Assembly (NCBI GenBank): GCA_030704615.1
Contig: CM060732.1
Span: forward strand, 12,152,001 to 12,216,000
Direction: 5' to 3'
From: Takakia lepidozioides
Lineage: Eukaryota > Streptophyta > Takakiopsida > Takakiales > Takakiaceae
Length of the DNA: 64,000 nt
The translations under genes and the position numbers were made by a program. Below the pieces are notes generated by a model that was not told the origin of the DNA, searched no databases, and saw only the letters and a list, made by a program, of their open reading frames with translations. This document shows, piece by piece, positions 47,831 through 57,834 of this stretch. The first letter of the stretch is position 1; each line of letters starts with the position of its first letter.

Positions 47831-49683
47831 TCAGTCAGAATTGAATGGCATCGTGCAGAAAACTGTGAGGTCGAAGCCTACAGGATCAGAGGGGAAAGGA
47901 TCTGGAGATGGGGACGAGTCCGGAAAAAGCTCAGAGAATACGGATGAAGCAAATGAATCTGAAGTGCACTACCTTGACAAGGTGAAAGAACTCATGTCAT
48001 TCCAGAAAGTAAACTCTTAGGAGGTTATAAGGGACATGCTCGTATCTGGAGGGCGTCTGGACATCCCTCTGTGCCGGATGATATCTATGCCTATTGTGCG
48101 TCCACCTCTTTCCCATGACATAACAAAATTGGAGAGTGATTTTGTGCATGGATATAGACTTGGTGCACAAGTTTTTTATGTGTCACTGACGGATATAAAT
48201 GGGAAAAGCACATAGTGTCTCCAGAGATCAGTGATAACTGGGATGAGTGCTGGAAAGATGCCAATGAGGAGATCGAGCTGGGCCTCATGATGGGAAAGAA
48301 CACCCATCAATTCTGCAACCACATGTTCTACATCTGGGACGGCAACCACCGATTGCTGGCATGGATGGGATACATTCAGAAACACCATGCGAAAGACAAA
48401 GACAAGCATGTTGATGTGGAGGCAATGGTTTTGGATCCTGGAAACGACATCACTAGGCTTCTTACAGCTATGCACGACGTGAACAAGTAAGTCATCCAGG
48501 AGATTTCATTCCCTCTGTAGTGTCTTATTAATCCTCAAAAAACAGTGTTAAGGAATGCAATGTTTCCAATGTTTTTGCAGATCGACAGAGAAATCGCATG
48601 TGACAACAAGCTTGGTCACACACTTTTCCGAATTCAGAGGATTGGTCTGATGAAGCTGGATGATTTTCGGACAGTACTACCACCCAATATCATCAAGAAG
48701 TACAAAACAGGAAGAGCTGCAGGCACTTGGTATTCTTTGACACGAGAGGCGTTTCTGGAGTACATGTATGCGGTAAGCCCGAGTCTGTACTGTGTTTACT
48801 TTTCGAATACATGTTTGTAGTCCCTTCGGAGCTAATCACTACTTGAATCAATGCAGCAAGAACTGGCAGAGGCAGCTGAGAAGGGAAAATCCGAATATTA
48901 CCGCACTACACCAGAGGAACTAAAGACATCAAAGGGTGTGGAAGCTGCAATAAAGAAAGAGTTTGAAATGCGAAGAACCAAATTGATGCTCCTTCGGAAA
49001 GCAGCTTAGAATAGTAGATCTTGGACTTGGTCCTGAGTTCCTTCAGCAGATCAAAACACACTATGACAAGCATGTGCATCCGGAGATGCAGCAGGAGAAA
49101 TTGCACCGGCTGGCCATATCGATGGTCGACCCACAAACAAAAATAAGGTGGCTGGAGATATGGAACTCAAATCAAACAGTAAAGGACTTGAATCAGTTCC
49201 CAAAGAGCACCATACAGCCTGGCACAAAGGTGGAAGGAATCAGTGATTTGGTGTTTGATAACTGGCTCCACAGGCTACATTTTGGAGTCAGGTGTGTATT
49301 CAAACATGTCGTTTTCTTCTCTTCAAGTATGTGATGAGTATCTTATTTGCAATTCTGACAAAATATACAATTTGCAGCTCGAAAAGCGCGTCGTCATTGT
49401 GCTGGATCAGACTTTGAAGGACCTGAACATTTCGATTGTTTCCCCTCCCCAAATGTCATTGGAGGATACATAAGGAAGTGGAGAGGTCTCACCTGGAGAT
49501 ACTGTTTTTCCGGGAGTTCTCCAAAGATGGTAACATTTTACGGTCCAACGACTTTGACAGTCAGGTTGGAGGAGAGTGGGCTCATGATGCGAGTTGTGTA
49601 CAGGTGCAATGTCATACTTGAAACTCTACTGCTTTTTTTGGGAAAAATGTGGCTTCATAAGGATTGCATTCATAGATCCAGAT

Positions 49684-50400
49684 TGAATGTCGTTGATGAC
49701 ATTCACTTCTTTGTCTGAGTCATTCTTAAGCGAGTATATGAATTCACTGGTTAGGATCTAAGGGTGTAATTCTAGTGTCCTGATTAGAATTGATAATGTC
49801 CTTGAATGGCGTTGACGACATTCACATCCGGAGTTTTTGAGAGGTCCTCAGAGTTATGTAAATTTTGTAATGTCCATAGAGGTTACAGTGAGGGTTCCTC
49901 ACTTCATTTTGCTGAATGTCAATGCAGACATTCAGTTGTTTGCATTGTTTTTGCCTCTTGCGAGGAATCTGGAGGCTTGATAAGCTCTGTTATGAGAAAT
50001 CCAAAGTGAATGTCGTTGACGACATTCACTTCTGTGTCTGTATTATTCACCAGCGACAATTCAAATTTACATGGATTGGGAGCTAAGTAATTGGTTCCTT
50101 GTTGGTATTTTTTTGAATGGCGTGACGCATTCACATACAGTGTGTTGTGAGGTCCTCAGTGATATATTCGTTATGAATGTGCATTGAGTTTTCCTGGAGG
50201 GTTCCTTACTCGAGTTTATGATTTCCATCCTGTGATTTTGCTTCATTTAAGGAATAATTAGGCTTGATTAGTGAATGTCGTTGACGACATTCACTTCTAT
50301 GTCTGTGTCATTCAAAAACGATAGTTTGCATTCACCTGGATTAGGGTGTATTTACAGTATCATTGAATGGAATGTTTTGAATGGCGTTGACGACATTCAC
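49684..50400. repeat. Array of palindromes, core GAATGTCG-TTGA-CGACATTC, inside an intron
   Basis: Palindromes with 8-9 bp arms lie at 49,684, 49,803, 49,912, 50,007, 50,113, 50,272 and 50,378, with a weaker one near 50,174. Type A (GTCGTTGACGAC) at 49,684, 50,007 and 50,272 is followed by TTCACTTCT(A/T/G)TGTCTG. Type B (GGCGTTGACGAC) at 49,803, 50,113 and 50,378 is followed by TTCACAT. So a larger unit of about 265-323 bp, holding A, B and a weaker C palindrome, repeats about two and a half times. The array lies in the intron before the exon starting at about 50,542. Confidence 0.85.
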
Positions 50401-52739
50401 ATCTGGAGCATTCGTGTGGTCCTGAAAGGTCCTTGGAGCAGTTCTCAGAGCCATTTCAATTTATGTTTTTTTCATTCTGTTCTACTTGCATCTTACTCAC
50501 TGAGCGCTTTTGTGGGTTGGGATTTATCTCATTTTTTCAGGTACACGAAATATGTGCTTATGGAAGGAAGCGGAATTCCAGACTATCTTGACATGTGGTC
50601 GGACCCTGCAAACGATCCAACCATGTATACTGCAGGGATATTGAAGGACTGGAGTCCTTCTCACTTCAGAGACTGTGGCTGGTACCTTGACTGCCCACCG
50701 GAGCACACGACCTTTCAAGAACAGCATATGAATACTTGAACAATAACGCTGAGATGCTGGCGCCTTTGACTGACGAAGAGTACCAACGAAACATAGCAAC
50801 ATTGGCTGCCAAGGAGCCTGATGCTCAGGGAACGCCGCAGAAGGGAAAGAAGGCGGGCCGCAAACCAAAAGACAAGGCTGTTGATGTCATAGCCATCTCA
50901 CCAGCAAGCCAAAGGACAAAGACAAGTCCAAAGAGAAGGAAAAGGACAAGGGGAAGGAGAAAGGAAAGGAGATGGAGAGTGGGCAGGACTTTACTGCTGG
51001 AAGATATACCCGCACTGTTCAGTGCGTGTTCGATGCCAAGCCACACCCTTCCGTTCTGATTCGGGCAGGAGAGATGAAAATTGTGAGGGTTGGCTGTCGA
51101 TGATGCAGAGTCAAGAGAGGATACACTGGGGTGCCATCCCCTACCTGGGACAATATAATCTCATTCCTCAATCTGGTGAGAATTCCAGTTTTCTTTCTTT
51201 TTTCTCTGAAAGTTTCGTTGGCAGTATTTCATCTCGTTCTTTGAAAACATTCTTGCCATCGTTCTTATAAAAACATGTCTGTTGCAGGTGAGCACAGGTC
51301 CCACCTTCGTGTGCGGTGTGCAGAAAACTTATGCGGCCGACATTGTCATTCTCGACATCCCGGATGGCCAGGCTGTGCCAGAAGTTCTTCCAAAGGGCAA
51401 GACGCCAGGCTGAACAAATTCGAGGACAACTACTAGAGTTGGGTTTCGGTTCTGTAACAACTTCCTCTCTGATGCAGGGACACCTTTCTGCTTTTCAGTC
51501 ATATGACAATGATAGTCGTCAGGCATTGGCATCATACCTCAAGTCTTCAGGGTTTGAAGTTTTGCGCACATAGAATTGTGTGAACAGCCTCTATCTTGTG
51601 AAAGGGGGTTTCCCTGGTCAGCTGGTATGCCGTCTCCCTTCTGCTTGTGCTTTCATGATGAGTTTCAATGTTCTCTGCAGCTCCACTCTAGTAGAATGTG
51701 TTATGATCGACACCGATCATCACCGATTCATGATTTTTTGTGTCTGAGTTCTGAATAGCCGATGTACACACTTCCACTATTGATTGTGTTTACCACACTA
51801 ACCTGCTATCTTTGGCAGACGAGGATGTTCGAGGCGATCTGCCTGCGGAGGATTCGCACCTCAAAGACACCATCCTCCATCCGCAGCTTTGAGATTTCTG
51901 ATCAGGGTTGTTTCGTCAACCCCTCCTATGAGCCCCATGTCGATGACATTTTGTACAACTTCATGCAGTCCAGTCAGACTCTGAAGAGACCAGATGGCAC
52001 TCCCTGGAGAGGTGCAAAGGAAAAGTCCCCAGCGTTCATGCAAATACAGCTGGAGTCATGTAGCCACCGCTCTGCACGGGTGGTCGATCTTTCTGTGTCC
52101 ACAGGTTCGTTCTTTCCCTTCCGAATTGGTTTTCTTTCAACAGTTTCATCTGCTTAAATCCCCCCACCAAACTGTTCATGTCCTCCTGTCTGGTGCAGGA
52201 GCAACTTACCATGCATGCAAGGCAGGCGGAAGAAGCCTTTTTGGCATGGAGGGTGATTCTGACCTCTACAACACAGTGCTCCTCCCCCTTTTGTCTGGCT
52301 CCACTTCAAGCACACAGACTGATTGGATTCAAATTCAAAATGATGACGATCCCGAAGATAAGCAGATCGACAACGACTTTTCATGTCAGTAAGTGCTAAA
52401 CCCTCTTTGGGAGCCATACTCAATTTCTCAATAACATCAAAGTTACAGTAATAACTTTTTCAGGCTGTCTTTCAGGAAAGGCAGCGGTGGATCTTTAGGA
52501 GATACAGTCATTTCTGGCGAGTCTGTTTTCGACAGCCCCCTTTCCAATTTTCTGCTTCCTGTTTATGCCGAAGCAATGGCACTTCACGCGGCCAAGTCCC
52601 TATCCCCTGACTTTTTAGTGGCCAGCCGTAGGTGTATCCAACGTGGATCCGGTGTTCTAAAATACTTAGACTTAGATGCAGAGGAAGCGGTGATACATTG
52701 TACTGACTCTGAGTCAGGCTGAACTGTATTCTTTTAATA

Positions 52740-53301
52740 TTCATTTTCATACTATCTGGAAAACGTTGAATCCCCTTCCTCCACCGTAGTTGTTCCTTTA
52801 GAACAAATAATAATCACATAATCAACTTTCATTTAAATTGCAATATGTATGAATCCATCTCACAAACCTCCCTGACTCTTCTCATATCCATTGTGCATTT
52901 ATCTACAGTGCCTACCACACTCATGTCATATACGTTGTGCATTCGTCTAAAGTTTAAGTCATGCATCTTCCTGTCATGAATGTTTTCCATTGTTCAACAT
53001 CCATTATACATTCATCCATTTGACTCTTATCCATCCCTCATTCATCCATCTACATTCATTTTTCACACTCATCCATCTGTTTATCATCCAACTGTACATT
53101 CATCCATCCTTTATTCATCTGTTGCTTTCAGGTGGGAATAACCACTGCCTTTTATTATGTCGTCCAGCTTGTTTCCGCGGTAAAGGGTGCCAATCTGCGG
53201 GAATACACTCCACTTCTTCCTGGGCGCGTGGTGACGCGGCCTTCAAGTGTGATGACGTGGAGTGAGCCCCGTGATGTGGCATTGGCGCAAGGTGACGTGG
53301 C
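52740..53301. repeat. CATCCATTCAT-type degenerate tandem repeat and subterminal region
   Basis: From about 52,850 to 53,130 the words CATCC, ATTCATCC and TCATCCAT recur in imperfect tandem. The rest (53,130-53,300) is GC-richer and leads into the GTGAGC-motif terminus. Confidence 0.6.
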
Positions 53302-53346
53302 GTGAGCGCAGTTGCGCTCACGTGCTCACGTGACCAGGCTCACGCC
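53302..53346. repeat. Right GGCGTGAGC-type terminal inverted repeat
   Basis: Contains GCGCTCACG, GCTCACGTG (53,324-53,332) and GGCTCACGCC at its end (53,337-53,346), the mirror of 41,901-41,945. It also lies just 5' of the second transposase copy, so it may serve as an end for either element. Confidence 0.55.
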
Positions 53347-53745
53347 GAGGCATCCCTGCTTTTCTGGCACAACACAAACAAATTTGACTCGGGGTATCCT
53401 GTTGATTGGACTCGTGGGGCCGTTGCCGTCTTTCCATAATGGATGGCTTCATATCCTTTGCAGGGTTTGCTTTTCATCCAAACACAATACGGCTTCTTGT
53501 GGCTTCTTGTCTATGAAGACAATTTTTCTAGTTGGTGTCTCTCAGTGTGGCTGACTGCGGAGTTCGGTGCAGACTTTCGCCATGCATGTCATTCTTATAG
53601 AAGATTGTGAACCCCAAAATCCGTTGCATACATCGCCCGCAGTCTTTGGGATAGTGCTACCCTTATTCACCTCAGTTCGTTTGGGGTGGATCCCCTCTCG
53701 AGAATTACGGGCTATCAGTTCGGGGGACCCTTTGTGGATTGCAAC

Positions 53746-56700
53746 TTTGGGTCAGGTAGTCTTCCATTGACTGCCACTGCAGATGACGATGTTTTTGCAG
53801 TTGTTCATGAGGATGAGCTGGTTACAGTGTTCCCTCTGGAATTGGGTTCTCTGCTTGTTCAAAAAGAGGTGTATGACGAGGATGGGAATTTGGATTCTGG
53901 GTACTTGTAGAAACCATTGGTTGGCGAGTGTGGGAAGAAGTGGAGAGTCCTTCCAGGCACATACCGGGTCCTTGGAAAAGAGAGAAGACAATCAGCAGGA
54001 TCAGTAGTTACCCCTGGCACTGCAACATCGGTCGTGCAGCAGAAGGGCACAGTTCATGTGAAACAAGAGGTGAGCACATCCACTACATTCGTGACTCTTT
54101 CAGACTCGTCCTCGGAGGATGTCTCTGAGATTCCTCTGCCAGTCCAGATGATGACGAATTGCAGGAGATAACGAGTGTCATTCCGAAATTGAGAGCCCTC
54201 GCAGTGGTGCCTGGGTGCAAGAGCGAACTGCGTTTTGTTGATTGGGAGTCCCTTCGGGTGCAGCGGTTCAATATGTGCTAGCAGAGTTTGACGGGGACAT
54301 TTTGTTTGAGCTCAACCCTCCCACGTCTTCTAGTGGACTAGCTGGGCTTCTATAGGGCATGGACAAGAAACATAACGGACACCCTTGGTGCAGGACAAAA
54401 ACATTGAACATCCACAACAACATTGGATTGAAATTTCGAAGGTCGGTTTGCGTTGGACATTGCAAGTGCTTGAATACTTCTTGCCCTTGCCTTAGAAACA
54501 GCTCTAAACCAAACGAAAGTGAGTGGGAAGGGGTGCCCTTGAATCCTTTCACACCAGGGCTTGCCCCTCCCAAGACCAATACTTTTGTGTGCAAGTTCTG
54601 CAAACTTGCTCTGTCCTGTGTTTCTGTGTGCCACACTCGTATGTACTAGGTGGCACACCGCTGGAAGACAATGACTCGTGCCTGCATTCATATGGGTACA
54701 CACGAGCATCTTGTGTTGAAGGGAAGTTGCAGGGATAGCGTGGACATCGCTAGAAATCTTCTGAAGCAGGAGTTCCACAATGCCCCTTGTGCAACACCTT
54801 CTGCAATAGCGCTTGCAGCTAGCAAGACATTCTTGGAAAAACACATATTGGGTGAAGGGGATGCGACACAACCAATGCTGGATGCAGATTTGCTTGGTGC
54901 AGTGATGGACCATTTCTACGTGTTGAGCTCTCCCAATATTCGAAACCAGGTGAATGCACTTAGAATGGGGGCAGGCATTGCTGGATTCATGGACAACATT
55001 ATGGACCTCAAACGGAGGAGTTGCTATGAATTCATTCAAAACAGTATCTTCCCTGGCCAGGGCTCGTCCAAGGTGTATTTGTTCAAGATGTCCACAGTGG
55101 GCGAAGGCAGTGGTGTGAGCATTGTCCGCCAAATGCAACTTGGAGGAGATTTGGGATGTTGGTTAATGTTTGATCACTGCAAACGGGTGAAGGGTTGGAC
55201 AACCATGGCGTGTCATGTGTACAATCCAGCGTACCAATGTGTGCTCTCCATAATAATTTGTGATATGCAGTCGGAGGACACTGAATCCCAAATGCTCATG
55301 TGGAATTCTCTCCAGGCCGTCATGCAGCGCAATGGAATGCAAAACACAAATTTTGCGAGGTTCATGGCTGATAGTGCACAGACAAATTTCAATGCAGTGC
55401 GGCGCGTGTTTGGTTCGGGGGATCCTAAGGTCCCAATGGAAAATAGGGAGCGCACATGCCTCTTCCATTGGAGTCAATCTCTGGCACGTCATACAAAGCG
55501 CTGCATTCGACCTGACCTTCAGTTGGAGCACAGAAGGCTCTGCCTCAAGTACAATATGCCACCTCAATGGGAGAAGCTGAGAGCACTTACCAAGTAATCC
55601 GGGCTTGGTGGTTCTCCTCTGATGCTGCTACTGGGATCCACCTGAAGGAGTTGGAGGACAGGTTGGTTTTCTGGCACTTCAGGTACAGACAGTGGGGAGC
55701 TTTCATGACGACGGTAAGCCTCTTCAATCCCATAAACACAAATTTCACTTTGCATCGTGCCTGTTCCTTTGGGGTTGTTGGATAGTCACTTGCAGAACCT
55801 CTTCCATTTCCTTTCGTTCCTCACATTTGCGTGCAAGGCCTCCTGCAGGACATGTCCTTGGAGGACTTGGCCGACATGCCTTCCTGTAATTTGGTGGAGA
55901 CTGTTCACAATGCCTGGATGCAGCAGTCTACCAAAGCAGGACGTGACTTGTATGTGGCCATTGCAGATGACATGGTGCGGGCACTTACACAACAAACCAG
56001 ATACCGTAATTTTCTGATGGGACGGGGCGGAGGCAAGGACCCTGATATGACTTTGTTGATGCTAAGGGTTGCGAGCAGGTCCGGAGACCCATCGAAGATG
56101 GCGAGAGCTCTGAACAGGTGCACTGAAGGCTCCCCTTTGCAATCCAGGGTCCCCCATTTGGAAGGCGAGGAAACATTTGGATCATGCAAAAGGAAATTGA
56201 ATACTCCTCCAGGGTCGGATGGAGATTCCCATCGGCCAGACATGGTCAATTTCTCTATACCAAAGGTGTCTCCGGTGCAGACTAAGTCATGTGCCCGCCC
56301 CTTCCCAGGTGGGTCCTCTTCCAGTGGAGCAGGTGCAAATCATGCAAGCACGACAGCAGGAATCCCATTGGAGGAGGTGGTGTCCTTGGTGCATGAATCT
56401 GATTGCATTGACAGTGAGTGGCATATAGATTACACCCCACCAGGATCTAGGGTGGCTTGCATGGCAATTCGGACCCCCTCTTTCAAGAAATGCAAATAAA
56501 AAATATGCAAAGGCTCCAGGGGGACTCCAGCTCCAACATTCACAGGGTTGTTCCGACCTTATCATAGTGGGGAGTCAAATGACCACAAGTTCTGGTTCTG
56601 CCCAGACGATATGGCACCATGCGTCAAGGGAACAGTTCGTCCTTCGGTGATAATGAAGCCCCCTCCGCTCGCAATTTGGCCTGTGAAACTTGGGACGTCG

Positions 56701-57262
56701 CTGTCATCAACCGAGATAAGCATGCTGGAAGAGGGAGGGTTCCGTCTTGCATGGTCCCGGGTGGTGCCCCCATGCACTCTGGGCACAGATGTGCCACATG
56801 CTCCGGCAATGCCTCCACCCGGTGCCGACTCCTACCCAACAAAAAGAGATGGAAAAACAGTGCGCCGTGTCGCTTCGGGTGCAGATCACGACTGCAAGAT
56901 GGAATCGGCTAGAATTTTTGCAGGCTCGGGTGACTCGTATCACCGAAGTCCCTGCCCCGGGGTATGGACGGATTTACACAGTGTTGTCTACTGGCTCAGT
57001 TCTTCATGGCAAAGAATATCAGGTTACCGTGGGGAATTTCCCTGCATGCACTTGTCCGGATTTTGTAACGATGCGTGAGGGCGCTCTCGGCATGAGAGGG
57101 AAGTGGGTCCCCTGCAAGCATCAATATTATATATACCTTATAATTATGTGCTGCGATGGTAAGAGAGACCAATTCATTCACCAAGCCACACTAGGCTATG
57201 GAGAAGTCATCACTCTTCTGCAGCGGGACACCTGCCGTGGGGCTCCGCCAGATTCTCTGTGA
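53746..57262 (+). pseudogene. Transposase-like protein, copy B
   Basis: A homologue of copy A in the opposite orientation with the same domain order: QKEVYDEDGNLDSGYL, PGTYRVLGKERRQSAG, the zinc region (GHPWCRTKTLNI, FVCKFCKLALSC), the core (WLMFDHCKRVKGWTTMACHV, FMADSAQTNFNAVRRVFG, RERTCLFHWSQSL, then LKELEDRLVFWHFRYRQWG), a 24-residue VPHLEGEETFGSCKRK-type block, FWFCPDDMAPCVKGTVRPS, and the SWIM finger (ACTCPDFVT...WVPCKHQYY) near 57,045-57,130. The core frame 54,650-55,597 is uninterrupted. TAG codons at 53,908, 54,352 and 54,647 and shifts near 54,150, 54,270, 55,590 and 56,900 disable it. It keeps Gln at both positions where copy A has a stop. Confidence 0.72.
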
Positions 57263-57610
57263 ACAGAATCGAGCCATGCCCACTTCCCGTGCTGGTTTCC
57301 AGCTTATCGTGTGGAGTCTTTGCATGTAGCACAAACACATACATTTCGTTCGCGGAACCAAGGCAATTGCACATGCCATTCATTGTAGGCGTCTTTCTCT
57401 GAATTGAAATAAAGTGTGACGATCATTCTGAGCTCAAATCTGCCATATGTTCATATTCCTCTTTTTGTGCAGACATTGCAAACATGGTGCATGGTGGCCC
57501 CTTTGTTTTGTCCACGTTTGTCCACAGTAATAGGCCCTCTTCCTGCAATCCTTGCCTATAGGGCCTGCTTCTCCAGCAACATTGGTGCCGCTCACACTTC
57601 CCTGAAGCAT

Positions 57611-57679
57611 GAGCTCAGCTCACGCTTTGCAGCTACAACGTGAGCTCAGCTCCCAGGCTCACGGGGCTGGGCTCACGCC
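57611..57679. repeat. GTGAGC-motif terminus after copy B
   Basis: GAGCTCAGCTCACG (57,611-57,624) and its exact complement CGTGAGCTCAGCTC (57,639-57,652) form a 14-bp inverted repeat. GGCTCACG (57,656-57,663) and GGCTCACGCC (57,670-57,679) follow. The reverse complement starts GGCGTGAGCC like the other two termini and lies about 420 bp beyond the transposase stop. Confidence 0.5.
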
Positions 57680-57834
57680 GTAGCTACGTTGTGCCCTATG
57701 TAATCCACTAACCCATATTTCAGATTTGCATCAACTGCTACTAACAGACAAAGGGCCTGCTGCCTCTTTATGTGATTAGATTATTGTGTCCTTGGCAGAT
57801 GCAATTCAAAATTTTGAAGAAAAGCAGAGTACTT

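Larger units (their letters stand above)
46818..52722 (+). pseudogene. ParB-like domain plus DNA N-methyltransferase-like protein, multi-exon, decayed
   Basis: ATG at 46,818 opens an acidic, Gln/Glu-rich N-terminus (donor near 47,113). A second exon starts near 47,861. A ParB/sulfiredoxin-type fold follows: RMISMPIVRPPLSHDI near 48,080, then MFYIWDGNHRLLAWMGYI near 48,323 (the DGNHR signature) and DVEAMVLDPGND. After a helical region (48,600-49,285) and a Lys-rich linker (50,870-50,980), a methyltransferase-like part shows ADIVILDIPDG at 51,336-51,368, in the place of the catalytic (D/N/S)PP(Y/F) motif IV. Motif I then spans an intron: VVDLSVSTG (to 52,104) joined to ATYHACKAGGRSLFGMEGD (from 52,199), matching DxFxGSGTTxxAc..GR.fiGiE.D. 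The order IV then I is the beta class. Frame breaks near 48,010, 48,205, 49,005, 50,720, 50,910 and 51,110 mark it as a relic. Confidence 0.7.
41901..53346. mobile_element. Inferred Mutator-like element carrying a ParB/methyltransferase-like gene
   Basis: Between the inverted termini lie a minus-strand transposase-like gene (42,532-45,975) and, head-to-head with it, a plus-strand multi-exon gene (46,818-52,722). The transposase 3' end faces its own terminus, as does the related copy at 53.7-57.3 kb with the terminus at 57,679, which supports the assignment of ends. The boundaries are inferred from motif match only; target duplications were not found and both genes have decayed. Confidence 0.5.

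Noticed and set aside
49684-50400. CRISPR-like look of regularly spaced palindromes
   Set aside because: The spacing is 100-160 bp, spacers are themselves repeated between units, the setting is an intron of a eukaryotic gene, and no Cas genes are present.
46818-52722. Bacterial or phage contamination as the source of the ParB/MTase-like gene
   Set aside because: The gene has several GT-AG introns, lies between plant-type sequences and is tied to a SWIM/DDE transposase, so it is part of the plant genome.
41892-53355. Target-site duplication for the inferred transposon (GACGCAAT against GAGGCATC)
   Set aside because: Only five of eight positions agree, which is not enough to claim a duplication.
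54350-55138. 262-codon minus frame opposite transposase copy B
   Set aside because: It is antisense to the well-supported core frame at 54,650-55,597 and has no motif of its own.
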